Below are positions 8,890 to 19,100 of a stretch of DNA of 64,000 bases, piece after piece. Numbering within the stretch: the first letter of the stretch is position 1; each line of letters opens with the position of its first letter. The DNA is from CAWBLP01 sp963721065 (GTDB lineage Bacteria; Pseudomonadota; Alphaproteobacteria; Acetobacterales; Acetobacteraceae). The notes below the pieces were generated by a model, which was given only the letters and a program-made list of their open reading frames with translations, was not told where the DNA came from and did no database searches. The position numbers were made by a program, and so were the translations under genes. Location of the stretch: contig CAVRHO010000009.1 in assembly GCA_963721065.1 (NCBI GenBank), positions 62,001-126,000 of the forward strand, read 5' to 3'.

Positions 8890-9635
8890 TCCGTTGCGGC
8901 TCCTTGCGGCTGCAATACGCGACGCGCGCGTTCCAGGTCGTCGGCGGTGTCCACGCCGAACGGGGCGAATTCCACCCGGGCGGCGGCGATACGCATCCCC
9001 GCCTCCAGGGCGCGCAGTTGTTCCAGGTGTTCCCGCCGCTCCAGCGGGCTTTCCGGCAGCGCGACGAAGCGGGCCAGCGCGGCGCGGCGATAGGCGTAAA
9101 CGCCGATATGGTGCCAGCGTGGCCCGTCACCCGCCGGAATCGGCGCGCGCGAGAAATACAGGGCGTTGGACACCGCCCGGCCGCGCTCGAACACGCACGC
9201 CGCCTTGACCACGGAGGGCAGGTTGGCCTCCGCCTCCGACTCGATCGGCGCCACCAGGGTGGCGATGTCCACCGCCGGGTCGGCCAGCGGCGTGATCACC
9301 GCGCGCAACTGCACCGCCGGAATGGTCGGCAGATCCCCCTGCAGGTTCACCACCACGTCGTGCACGCCCTGCGGGTCCAGCATGGCGAGCGCGGCGTGCA
9401 CCCGGTCGGAGCCGGAGGGCAGCGACGCATCGGTCAGCACCGCCTGCGCGCCGGCGGCCCGCACCGCGTCGGCGATCTCGGGTTCCGCGCAGGCCACGGC
9501 CACGGGGCCGATTCCCGCCTCCACGGCGCGGTCCACGACGTGGACGATCATTGGCTTGCCGTGGATGTCGGCCAGGGGTTTGCCCGGCAGCCGGCTGGAG
9601 GCCATCCGGGAAGGAATAACGACGATCGGATTCAA
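8886..9635 (-). CDS. kdsB: 3-deoxy-manno-octulosonate cytidylyltransferase (CMP-Kdo synthetase)
   Basis: A 249-residue nucleotidyltransferase that activates Kdo with CTP for the inner core of LPS. It shows PSRMASSRLPGKPLADI near the N-terminus, VVNLQGDLP (metal/nucleotide site) and the family ending VDTADDLERAR. The start is taken as TTG at 9635 (giving (M)NPIVVIPSR), the usual family N-terminus; the Shine-Dalgarno there is weak. An upstream in-frame ATG near 9694 would add about 20 unrelated residues. It is first in a kdsB-pheA pair and divergent from the cytochrome c gene. Confidence 0.93.
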   Translation of the reverse strand: MNPIVVIPSRMASSRLPGKPLADIHGKPMIVHVVDRAVEAGIGPVAVACAEPEIADAVRAAGAQAVLTDASLPSGSDRVHAALAMLDPQGVHDVVVNLQGDLPTIPAVQLRAVITPLADPAVDIATLVAPIESEAEANLPSVVKAACVFERGRAVSNALYFSRAPIPAGDGPRWHHIGVYAYRRAALARFVALPESPLERREHLEQLRALEAGMRIAAARVEFAPFGVDTADDLERARRVLQPQGAATE

Positions 9636-9773
9636 CGGATGCGGCTTGCGTGTGGGTTGATGGAATTTCGATGAGTGCCTATGGTGCGGGCACATTATGG
9701 ACGCGAACGGCCCCATGCAACGGCGGGTCGAAGAGTCCGGCTGCACGCTGAGCGACGGGGAAGTCACGCTGCT

Positions 9774-10568
9774 ATGGATAGCATGGAGGCCAACAAGGTC
9801 ATTGCCGCCGTTCTGGTCGCCGGCATTGCCTTTTTCGTTACGGGCACAATCGCCGACAACCTGATCGTCGAGCATCATCTGGAAAAGACGGTGCTGAAGA
9901 TCGAGGGCGCCCCCGCCACCGCGGGCACCAGCGGGCCCAAGAAGGTCGAGCTGCCGCCACTGGCACCGTTGCTGGCCAAGGCCGACGTGCAGGACGGCGA
10001 GAAGTACACCCACAAGGTCTGCGTCGCCTGCCATACGTTCAACAAGGGCGGCAAGGCGGGCGTCGGCCCCAACCTCTATGGCATCGTGGGCGCCAAGCAC
10101 GGGCACATGGCAGGGTTCAACTACTCCAACGCCATCAAGGAGAAGAAGGGCCCGTGGAATTATGCCGAGCTGAACGAGTGGCTGCACAAGCCAAGCTCCT
10201 ACGCACCCGGCACGCGCATGGGCTTCGCCGGCATCAGCAATGCGCAGACCCGCGCCGACGTGATCGCCTACCTCAAGAGCATTTCGCCGGATGCGCCGCC
10301 CTTGCCATCCCCCGAAGCGGCGAAGCCGAAGCCGACCGAGAAGGCCGCACCGGCCGCCGGCAATGGCAAGGCGGTGCCGGAGAAGGCCGCCGCCGGCAGC
10401 GGCAAGGCGGAACCCGCCAAGACATCCGGTGCCGCACCGGCCAACGCCTCCGGCGCAGCGCCGGCGAATGCCGGTGGCGGGGCGCCTGCCAAGGCCGGTG
10501 GCGAGGCTGCCAAGCCGGCTGCAGGCCAGGCACCTGCCCAGCCCGCCCAGGCAGCGCCGAGCAAGTAA
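9774..10568 (+). CDS. Membrane-anchored c-type cytochrome (CycM/c552-like)
   Basis: A 264-residue protein with one N-terminal membrane helix (about residues 9-27, VIAAVLVAGIAFFVTGTIA) that probably serves as an uncleaved anchor. It then has a class I cytochrome c domain with haem motif CVACH and a distal methionine in GTRMGFAGI. After the domain (about residue 178 on) is a long Ala/Pro/Lys-rich tail with repeats such as APANASGAAPANAGGGAPAKA, presumably a flexible periplasmic extension. The family carries electrons between the bc1 complex and oxidases. The start at 9774 is the first ATG giving a normal anchor. Confidence 0.9.
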   Translation: MDSMEANKVIAAVLVAGIAFFVTGTIADNLIVEHHLEKTVLKIEGAPATAGTSGPKKVELPPLAPLLAKADVQDGEKYTHKVCVACHTFNKGGKAGVGPNLYGIVGAKHGHMAGFNYSNAIKEKKGPWNYAELNEWLHKPSSYAPGTRMGFAGISNAQTRADVIAYLKSISPDAPPLPSPEAAKPKPTEKAAPAAGNGKAVPEKAAAGSGKAEPAKTSGAAPANASGAAPANAGGGAPAKAGGEAAKPAAGQAPAQPAQAAPSK

Positions 10569-10729
10569 GCCGGTTGGTGGTGGTGGGCCCGCGCGGATTC
10601 GTCGTGGGCCCGACCGCTGCTGGACCACCGCTGCGACCTCCGCCGCCTGTGACCTCCGCCATGACCGGCAGAGGTTTTCCGCTTCCATACGACCCTGACG
10701 CCGACATTGTGCGCCGGCACCGTCCGACA

Positions 10730-10760
10730 CGTCATGACCGGCACACGCCGGCCATCCGCG
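10730..10760. repeat. Single palindromic repeat unit
   Basis: A degenerate copy of the GTCATG...GGCCATCC palindrome (ACCGGC/GCCGGC stem), in the 229-base gap between the cytochrome gene and the hisN-like gene. A further fragment (CCGCCATGACCGGC) lies near 10657-10670. No gene is visible in the gap. Confidence 0.55.
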
Positions 10761-10797
10761 TCCCCGCCCGCCAGCGCATCCGGCGTGACCCACGTCC

Positions 10798-11590
10798 ATG
10801 ACCACGCCCCGCAAATCTCGACGCCCTGGTCGCCGCCGCCGAGGCGGCCGCCGATGTGGCCGGCGCCGTCGTGCGGCCGTTCTTCCGCTCCGGCCTGGGT
10901 GCCGACCAGAAGACCGACCGCTCGCCCGTCACCATCGCCGACCGCACCGCCGAACAGGCCATGCGCGCGGTGCTGTCCGAACGCTTTCCGGACCACGGTA
11001 TCCTGGGCGAGGAGTTCGGTCTGGACCGGCCGCAGTCACCGCTGCGCTGGGTGCTGGACCCGATCGATGGCACGCGTGCCTTCATCACCGGGCGTCCCAG
11101 CTTCGGCACGTTGATCGGGCTGCTGGATGGCGAGCGCCCGATCCTCGGGATCATCGACCAGCCCGTCACCGGCGAGCGCTGGATCGGTGCCGCCGGTCGC
11201 CCAACCGTGTTCCGCGGCACGTTCGGCGGCAGCGCCGGATGCCGCCCCTGCCCCACCCTCGCCCAGGCCGAACTGTCCTGCACCAGCCCCGAAATGCTCG
11301 GCGCCAACGAACCGCGCTGGCGCCGCCTCGCCGGAGCGGTCCGCCGCAACTACTGGGGCGGCGACTGCTACGCCCACGGCCTGCTCGCGCTCGGCCAGAT
11401 CGACATCGTTGCCGAATGCGACATGAAGCTCTGGGACTGGGCCGCGCTGGTCCCGGTGGTGGAAGGTGCCGGCGGGCGGGTCACCGACTGGTCCGGCCAG
11501 CCGCTCCGGCCGGATGGCGACGGCACCGTCCTGTCGGTCGGCGACCCTGCGTTACTGAAGCTGGCGACAGAACGACTGTCCGAGTCGTAA
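10798..11590 (+). CDS. hisN: Histidinol-phosphatase, inositol monophosphatase family (frameshifted at start)
   Basis: An IMPase-superfamily phosphatase of about 263 residues. Metal-binding motifs are clear: GEEFG, then DPIDGTRAFITG, and WDWAALVPVVEGAGG near the end. Sequence style and length fit HisN-type histidinol-phosphatases (histidine pathway), but other IMPase substrates cannot be excluded. The open frame has no normal start upstream of a GTG at 10856. Removing one C from the CCCC run at 10807-10810 joins an ATG at 10798 to give (M)TTPANLDALVAAAEAA and a full N-terminal helix. I therefore think the start is 10798 with a one-base insertion. Confidence 0.8.
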
Positions 11591-11655
11591 GTTGCCCGCC
11601 ACATGGCGACCGGTCAGGCTGGCCGCCGCTTCCGGGCTGATCTGAGGTCTGCATC

Positions 11656-13529
11656 GTGCGCGTTCTTTCAGGTACCTGTTCCTTCTGCTCGCCACTGTCG
11701 TAACGGCGCGGGCCGATGACGGCCCGGTGACCCGCAGCAACGCCATCGCGGTGCTGAGCAAGCCGGCGCTGCCGCCCGACTTCCCGTACTTTCCCTACGT
11801 CAACCCCCACGCCCCCAAGGGCGGCACCGTGACGCTGGCGGCGATCGGGACCTTCGACAGCTTCAACCCCTTCATCCTGCGCGGCACCGCGGTCGCCGGC
11901 ATGGTCGGGCCCTGGGTGGTGATGCCAGGCGGCTCCGGCGCCGGGTCCACTGTCGGGCATGTGTGGGAAAGCCTGCTGACCTCCTCCGCCAACGAGGCCG
12001 CGGCCGGATACGGCCACCTGGCCCAGACGGTGGAAATGCCGGCCGACAAGATGTGGGTCGCCTTCGACCTGCGGCCGCAGGCGAAGTTCTCCGACGGGAC
12101 GCCGGTCACCGCCGAGGACGTGGCCTGGACCTTCCGCACCCTGCTCAAGCAGGGCCGGCCCAGCTTCCAGGTGCAGATGGCGGATGTGAAGGACGTGGAA
12201 GTCACCGGCCCGCGCCGCGTGGTGTTCCACTTCAAGTCGAACGAGAACCGCGAACTGCCGCTGATTCTGGGCAGCATCCCGGTGCTGCCCAAGCACTGGT
12301 TCAAGGGGCGCGACTTCTCCCAGCCGCTGCGCGAGCCGCCGATCGGCTCCGGCCCGTATCGCATCGCGAATTTCGAGATGGGCCGCAGCATCACCTATGA
12401 GCGCGACCCGAACTGGTGGGCGAAGGACATGCCCACCGGCATCGGCACCAACAACTTCAACACCGTCCGCATCGAGTATTTCCGCGACTCGACGGTGGCG
12501 CTGCAGGCGTTCAAGGCCGGCTCGATCGACGTGCGGGCCGAGAACATTTCGAAGAACTGGGCCACCGCCTATGACTTCCCGGCGGTCAGGAACGGGCTGG
12601 TGATCAAGGGCGTGTTCCCGCACCACCTGCCCACCGGCATGCAGGGCTACGCGATGAACACCCGCCGGGCGATCTTCGCCGATCCGCGCGTGCGCAAGGC
12701 GATCGGGCTGGTGTTCGACTTCCAGTGGACCAACAAGAACCTGTTCTACGGCGCCTACACCCGCACCCGGAGCTATTTCAGCAACAGCGACCTGGCGTCG
12801 TCCGGCGTTCCGAAGGGCGAGGAGCTGAAGCTGCTGGAACCGTATCGCAGCGAACTGCCGCCGGAATTGTTCACCCAGCCGTTCACGCTGCCGGTCACCG
12901 ACGGCTCCGGCAACAACCGGGCGGAGCTGAAGGCGGCGCTGGGGCTGCTGATGCAGGCCGGGTGGAAGGTGAAGCACCAGCAACTGGTGGACGCCAATGG
13001 ACGGCAGATGCATTTCACCATCCTGCTGAGCGATCCGTCGCTGGAGCGGGTGGCCCTGCCCTACTCGCGGAACCTGGCGAAGATCGGCATCGACGCGCAG
13101 GTCCGCACCGTCGATCCGGCGCAGTACCAGCACCTGACCGACGACTTCGACTTCGACATGACGATGATGATCTACCCGGAGAGCGACGTGCCCGGAAACG
13201 AGCTGCGCGCCTACTGGTCCTGCGCGGCGGCCAAGGCGAAGGGCAGCATGAACCTGCCGGGAATCTGCGACCCGGCCATCGATGCGCTGATCCAGAAGGT
13301 GATCACGGCGAAGGACCGCGACTCGCTGAAAGTGGCGGCGCACGCGCTGGACCGCATCCTGCTGTGGCGCTGGTACCTGGTGCCGAACTGGGACAGCGAG
13401 GAGTTCCACGTCGCCTACTGGAACCGCTTCGGCCGCCCGGACAAGGCGATCCGCGAGGGCTTCAACTTCGACCGCTGGTGGGTGGACCCGGCCAAGGCGA
13501 AGGTCACCGACGCGGCGCGGCAGCACTGA
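11656..13529 (+). CDS. yejA: YejA-like extracellular oligopeptide/microcin-C-type solute-binding protein
   Basis: A family 5 (SBP_bac_5) periplasmic binding protein of about 624 residues, matching the YejA subgroup: FPYVNPHAPKGGTVTLAAIGTFDSFNPF, then GSGPYRIANFE and YERDPNWWAKD. It should deliver peptides to the YejB permease. The signal peptide (YLFLLLATVVTARA) is read in frame from about 11672 but lacks a start there. GTG at 11656 becomes the start if one T is added to the TTT run at 11666-11668, giving MRVLFRYLFLLLA. The first start without repair is GTG at 11727, which would remove the signal peptide. yejB follows after 400 bases. Confidence 0.88.
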
Positions 13530-13929
13530 TGCGGGCGATGCGGACACGGGGCCGGGCAGAACGGCGCGAAGGAAACGCTCCCTTCTCTTGTGAGGAGGCG
13601 GTGGGCGAAGGTGTCCTGCGTCCAAGCCGCTCTGCTGCGGTGCATCGCACGCCCGGTCCCCCCAGCCGTTTTCCGCAAGCGAATAGGGAGATTTTTCGCC
13701 GACCTCTCAGTGTCAGGCATCGCGACGAAACAACGAAATCACTGAGCGCAGACATCGCGTACGACGTCGTGGCGGGCGAAGGCCCGCCACCCACGGCTTT
13801 CGACGGCCGGGTGCGGGAACGTCGTGGATGGCGGGACTGCGCCCGCCATGACGTCGGTTCGCGCGGCGGCTTCACCAACCCGGCGATCTCGCGCCAGGCC
13901 CCCAGCCCCTACCCCGGCGCCCCGCTGCG
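13530..13929. other. Gap between yejA and yejB holding a palindromic repeat
   Basis: 400 bases without a gene. The middle carries the paired palindrome at 13762-13856. Such a gap is unusual inside a yej operon and suggests repeat insertion between the two genes. Confidence 0.6.
13762..13856. repeat. Paired palindromic repeat (diverged)
   Basis: Arms at 13762-13795 and 13823-13856 are inverted copies of each other with mismatches. Each contains its own hairpin (GGCGGGC/GCCCGCC). It belongs to the same family as the 3554 and 59182 elements but has a shorter 27-base spacer. Confidence 0.7.
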
Positions 13930-15003
13930 ATGACCTCCTACCTGATCCGCCGGCTGCTGCTGGTGATTCCCACGCTGTTCGGCATCATCGCCATCAATTT
14001 CGTCGTGGTGCAGTTCGCCCCCGGCGGGCCGGTGGAACAGGCGCTGGCCGAGCTGCGCGGCAAGGGCGCGCTGTCGTCGCGCCTGGGGACGGCAGCGTCG
14101 GATATCAGCAGCGGCAGTGCCGGAACGTATCGCGGTGCCAGCGGGCTGGATCCGCACGTGGTGGCGGACATCCGCAAGATGTTCGGCTTCGACAAGCCGC
14201 CGCTGACGCGTTTCCTGGACATGGTCGGCGGCTATCTGCGCTTCGATTTCGGCCGCAGCTTCTTCCGTGGCCAGACCGTGCTGCAACTGATCACCGAGAA
14301 GATGCCGGTGTCCATCTCCCTCGGGTTATGGTCCACGCTGCTGGTCTACACGATCTCCATACCGCTGGGCATCGCCAAGGCGGTGCGCGACGGCTCCCGC
14401 TTCGATGTGGGCACCAGCGCGATGGTGCTGGTGGGCTATGCCGTGCCCAGCTTCCTGTTCGCGATTCTGCTGGTGGTGGTGTTCGCAGGCGGAAGCTACC
14501 TGAACTGGTTCCCGTTACGCGGCCTGACCAGCCTGGGATCGCAGCACTGGCCGTGGCCGGAACGGATCGGCGATTACTTCTGGCACCTGGCCCTGCCGAT
14601 CACCGCGATCGTCGCCGGCGGGTTCGCCAGCCTGACCATGCTGACGAAGAACTGCTTCCTGGAGGAAATCCGCAAGCAGTACACCGTCACCGCAATGGCC
14701 AAGGGTGCCACGGAGCGCCGCGTGCTGTACGGTCACGTGTTCCGCAATGCGATGCTGCTGATCGTGGCCGGCTTCCCGCAGGCGTTCATCGGTATCCTGT
14801 TCACCTCCGCCCTGCTGGTGGAGATCGTCTTTTCGCTCGACGGTCTCGGCCTGCTGGGCTTCCAGGCGGCGATCCAGCGGGATTACCCGGTGATGTTCGG
14901 GACGCTCTACATCTTCACGCTGCTGGGCCTGCTGATGCAGATCGTTGGCGACATGCTGTACACGGTCATCGATCCGCGCATCGACTTCGCCACGCGGGAG
15001 TAA
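13930..15003 (+). CDS. yejB: YejB-like ABC transporter permease
   Basis: A 357-residue inner-membrane permease of the DppB/OppB type. It starts MTSYLIRRLLLVIPTLFGIIAI and has six predicted membrane helices. The long loop between helices 1 and 2 (about 40-130) and the ending MLYTVIDPRIDFATRE are typical of YejB. The EAA-loop region is near NCFLEEIRKQYTVTAMAKGA. It should pair with a YejE permease and a YejF ATPase, but neither follows; cysQ and glycan genes come next on the other strand. The transporter is either completed elsewhere or incomplete. Confidence 0.92.
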   Translation: MTSYLIRRLLLVIPTLFGIIAINFVVVQFAPGGPVEQALAELRGKGALSSRLGTAASDISSGSAGTYRGASGLDPHVVADIRKMFGFDKPPLTRFLDMVGGYLRFDFGRSFFRGQTVLQLITEKMPVSISLGLWSTLLVYTISIPLGIAKAVRDGSRFDVGTSAMVLVGYAVPSFLFAILLVVVFAGGSYLNWFPLRGLTSLGSQHWPWPERIGDYFWHLALPITAIVAGGFASLTMLTKNCFLEEIRKQYTVTAMAKGATERRVLYGHVFRNAMLLIVAGFPQAFIGILFTSALLVEIVFSLDGLGLLGFQAAIQRDYPVMFGTLYIFTLLGLLMQIVGDMLYTVIDPRIDFATRE

Positions 15004-15031
15004 CGCGGGACCGCCTCCATGCCTCTGGTCT

Positions 15032-15341
15032 TATACCAACCCGCATTATGTCTGACACACGGTCGGCCGTACAGCGTCATGGCCCGCTCAGGCGGGCCAC
15101 CCACGTCTTTTCGTAGCTGCCATCAGCGAAAGTCGTGAATGGCCGGCCTGCGCCGACCATGACGGTGGGTTGCCGCCCAACGGTCGAACGATACGCGGTT
15201 TGGTAGTAGTTGCCATGGCATGGTCAGCGCAGGCTGCGCCATGCACGACCTATGTTGATGGCAGCCACGAAAAGACGTGGATGGCCCGCGTGCACGGCGC
15301 CATGACGTTGCCGCGTGTCGAACCAATGCGGGTTGGTACCA
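15032..15341. mobile_element. MITE-like element with terminal inverted repeats
   Basis: A 310-base non-coding element. The left end (from 15033, ATACCAACCCGCATT) and the right end (to 15340) are inverted copies over about 30 bases with one gap. The outermost CCAACCC/GGGTTGG is flanked by TA on both sides. Inside are palindromes of the GTCATGGCC family (15074-15110, 15133-15165, 15275-15308). No transposase is encoded. This fits a non-autonomous element with TA target preference (IS630/Tc1-like), which is inference. It fills most of the 366-base gap between yejB and cysQ. Confidence 0.55.
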
Positions 15342-15369
15342 GTCGGGCCGACGAGATTCCCGGAGCCGG

Positions 15370-16143
15370 CTACCCGGCCCGCCCTGTACAGACGAAATGC
15401 GGATTGTCCCAGCCCGGCTTGCCATAGCGCAGCGGCGCGCCATCCAGAGTAAGCACCGCGCCGCCCGCAGCCTCCAGCACCGCCTGCGGGGCACCGGTGT
15501 CCCATTCCATGGTGCGGCCAAATCGCGGATACAGGTCGGCCGCCCCCTCGGCCAGCCGGCAGAACTTGAGGCTGGAGCCGAAGTTCAGTGTGCGGGCCAC
15601 GGTGCGTCCCTGCAGATACGCGTTCAGCTCGGCCACGTCGCCGTGCCGGCGGCTGGCGACCACGGTCAGGCCCTCGGCGGGGGGCACGCGGGCGGTGATC
15701 GCCGCCTGGCCGGCTGACGTGCGCTTCCACGCCCCCTGGCCGACGATGCCACCGAACAGTTCACCCAGGGCCGGGACGCCCACCACGCCCAGAACCACGC
15801 GGTTGTCGCGCACCAGGCCGATGTTCACCGCGAACTCGTCATTGCCGGAGGTGAATTCGCGCGTGCCGTCCAGCGGATCGACCAGCCAGAAAGCCGGCGT
15901 GGCCACGGCGACATGGCCGCCGGCGATCTCCTCCTCCGCCACCACCGGTATGTCGGGCGTCGCGGCCCGCAGCCCCGCGGCGATGAGGACTTCGGAAGCC
16001 TGGTCGGCTTCGGTCACCGGAGACGAATCCGCCTTCCGATCCACTGCGAAGCCCCGTGCGCGGATATCCAGGATCACGGTACCGGCGCGTTCGGCCAGGT
16101 CCGCGGCCAGTGCCAGCAAAGCGGCGTCGTCCTGACTGGTCAT
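15370..16143 (-). CDS. cysQ: 3'(2'),5'-bisphosphate nucleotidase CysQ
   Basis: A 257-residue IMPase-superfamily phosphatase. Metal-site motifs: VVAEEE, DPLDGTREFTSGNDEFAVNIGL and EWDTGAPQAVLEAAGG. The 'DEFAVNIGL' and 'FGSSLKFCRLAEGAADLYPRFG' stretches (the second read as two parts, FGSSLKFC and RLAEGAADLYPRFG) are characteristic of CysQ, which removes PAP formed during sulfate activation. Its ATG overlaps the stop of the large glycosyltransferase gene (ATGA), so it is translationally coupled to a glycan gene. Confidence 0.92.
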   Translation of the reverse strand: MTSQDDAALLALAADLAERAGTVILDIRARGFAVDRKADSSPVTEADQASEVLIAAGLRAATPDIPVVAEEEIAGGHVAVATPAFWLVDPLDGTREFTSGNDEFAVNIGLVRDNRVVLGVVGVPALGELFGGIVGQGAWKRTSAGQAAITARVPPAEGLTVVASRRHGDVAELNAYLQGRTVARTLNFGSSLKFCRLAEGAADLYPRFGRTMEWDTGAPQAVLEAAGGAVLTLDGAPLRYGKPGWDNPHFVCTGRAG

Positions 16144-19100
16144 GCTGGCGCTCCCTGCCGGTTGGATCTGAGTCTGGCCCTGGATCGGCCGTTTGGCCTG
16201 GGGTGATTACCGCTCTTTGCTTTTGCCGTCACCGGTCCGGCCGCTTTGCCGTTCACCGGCCCAGGCTTTTTCGCGCCCGGCACGCGGCCGGTTCGCGCAG
16301 CGGACGGTGCGTCGGTTCCGGATGCGAACCGCGCCCCCATCGGCCGTTCCTGCACCGGCTGCGCCACGGGCGGGGTCAGCGGCCGAGCCAGCAGGGCCTG
16401 GGCGGCCTCGTACACCATGGCAGGCTCCAAGTGACGCAGGCAGGAAAGGCCGCGGGGGCAATCATCGGCACGCGCCAGATAGCACGGGCTACAGGCCATG
16501 TTGCGCCGCAGCGCCACGACCCGACGCCCGACCGGCCCCCATTCCACCGCATCCACCACACCCGAGTGGATCCCGATCGTCGGCACCCCGGACGCTGCGG
16601 CGATATGCTTGGGTCCGCTGTCGTTGCCAATGTACAGCCGACAGCGTACCAACAGGCCCGGGAGATCCGCCAGTGAAAGCGCTCCCGCCACGGACGCGAC
16701 CCGGTTGGGAAGCAGCACGTTCTGCACGATCGCCTCCGACAGCGCCCGGTCGTCCGGGCCGCCGACCAGCAGCACATTCACCAGGTCGCGTTCCAGCAAC
16801 AGGTCGATCAGTGCGGTGAAATAATCCTCGGGCCACTGCTTGGTGATGTTCCCCGCCCCGGCATGCACCGCCACGACGGGGCGTTCGAACAACGCCTCGC
16901 ACCAACTCCGGCAAACCGTGCAACGGAATTGGCGCGGGTGGCACGGCCAGCAGGCTGCGGTCGCTCGTGCTGGCGGTGTTCACCGCTTCCACCAGGGCCA
17001 GCAGATCATCCACCACGTGGCTTCGCTTGCGTTGCAGCGTCCTGTCGCCGTCCCACTCCAGCGCGATGTCCAGGAAAGGGAACTGCCCGACATAATCGTA
17101 GCCGGCCAGGAACCGTGCCCCGGTATAGCGCAGCACGTCGCGCGTCGAGAGGTGCTTGCGCAGATCGATCGCCAGGTCGAAACGGTGCGGGGCAAGTTGC
17201 TCACGCAACGCCTCGAAATCTTCCTTCGCAAGCTCCCGTTCCCCAAGTTGCGAGCGGGCATGGAAGAAGTCGAATTCGATCAGTGTGTCGATCGCCGGTT
17301 CCAGCGCCACGATCGACCGTGCGGTGCGGCCGGCCAGCATGCTGATGCTGGCATTCGGAAACAGCGCCTTCAGGCGTCGGATCGCCGGCAACGCGGTGAT
17401 CACGTCGCCAATATGATCCAGCTTGACCACCAGAATGCGCTGGATCTCCGCCCGTTCGAACAGCGGATGGCCGGGCAGTACCGTCTGCACCGCTTCATCG
17501 TCCGGACGGTAATCGTCCGCGTAGCGCGACAGGCGTGGATTGAAATACGGATCGCCGGCAGCGAATACCGTGCGCCAGCGGGAGTCGAACTGCGTCGTAT
17601 CGAAATCGTCGCCGATGCGCTCTCGACTGGCCAGTTCGTGATGGATCAGCGATGCATGGGGCGTGAACACGGTCAGCTTTCCCGCCTGATGCGCGCGCAG
17701 GCAGAAATCGAGATCGTTGTTGATCACCGAATGGGCTTCCTCGAACCCGCCCATTGCCTCGAAAAAGCTGCGCCGCATCAGCATGCAGGCGCCGGTCACC
17801 GCGATGACGTTGCGCTGGGTCAGGGCCAGGCCGAAATAGCCGGGTTCGTCGCCGGGAACGAAACGGAACGCATGCCGGCCGATGCCGGCGCCCAGGAACA
17901 TGCCGGCGTGCTGGACTTTGCCGCCAGGATACAGCAGTTGCGGCCCCACGATGCCGACCTCGGGCCGCTGCGCATGCTCCAGCAGCGCGTCCAGCCAGTC
18001 GGGCTGGGTGATCTCGATATCGTCGTTCAGGAACAGCAGGTATTCGCCATCGGTCGCTTCGGCCGCACGGTTGTTGAAATGCGACCAGTTGAACGCCTCC
18101 TGTATGTCCACGATCCGGTCGGCGTTTTCCTGCAGCCAGGCCTTCCAGCGCGGCTCACCGGCGGGGATATTGTCGATGCAGACGATTTCGTAATTCCTGT
18201 AGGCCGTCGTCTCGCGCAACGTGCGGATGCAGGTCTCGATATGACCGTGCGCCGCACAGGTGGGAATGATGATCGAGACCTTGCCGGCTGCAGGCTGCAG
18301 GCGCTGCAGCCGGTAGGTTCCGGGCAGGCATCCGGTCTTCACCGTGGCCGCAAAACCGCGCCGTTCCGCGGCCCGGGCCAACGCCGCGCGACTGGCGGCG
18401 TCATCGTCCGGTTCGGCTGGACCGCGCTGGGCGAGCAGCTTGTGAACATGATGGACGGTCTGCGCCTGCTCGGTGCAACGCAGCAGCAGATCGTACTCAC
18501 CCGCGGCAAAGAGCGACCGTGGAGTCAGCGCGCACTGACGCAGCAATGATCCGGCAGCGAACCATGGCCGGCCGATATAGTTTGTGGACAGCAGCAGGTC
18601 CGGGGAGAAATCCGGCTTGAAATAGGGTTCCCGTTCCTTGCTGGCCGGGCTCGGCCGAGCTTCGTCGGCGTAGAGGAAGTCGGGCTGGCGGTGCAGCCCG
18701 CCGGACAGGGCGATCTCCCCCAGCGCGTCGCAGCCGAGCAGGTCACCGGGACAAAGCAGGCCGAACAACGTCGCGTCATGGTCGGCGGTTTGCACAAGCT
18801 GGTCGTCAAAGGCGGCCTGCGCGCCATCGACCACTGCGACACGTGCCGCAAGGGCCGCTTCCTGTTCGGCCAGCCAACGACGGACGGCGTGGGCGGCATC
18901 GGGATCTTCCGCCAGAACGGTCGCCTGCCAAGCGTCGTATCCCTGGGCGTCCAATGAGGCCATCGTGGCGCGCAGCGCGTCCAGCGGAATGCCGGCCCGG
19001 TGCCAAAGCACCAAATGGAAGTTCGGCCGATAGCCGAGGCTTTCCAGCAGCTCCGCCTGCAGCGCCGCTTCGGTGCAACTCATGCGGCGGCGGATCGATG

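Noticed and set aside
8886..10814. kdsB read as a 642-residue protein extending over the cytochrome gene
   Set aside because: Residues before NPIVVIPSR are antisense to a well-supported cytochrome c with a haem motif. A normal KdsB N-terminus starts at the TTG at 9635.
15032..15341. A complete insertion sequence
   Set aside because: It is only 310 bases with no transposase frame, so at most a non-autonomous element.
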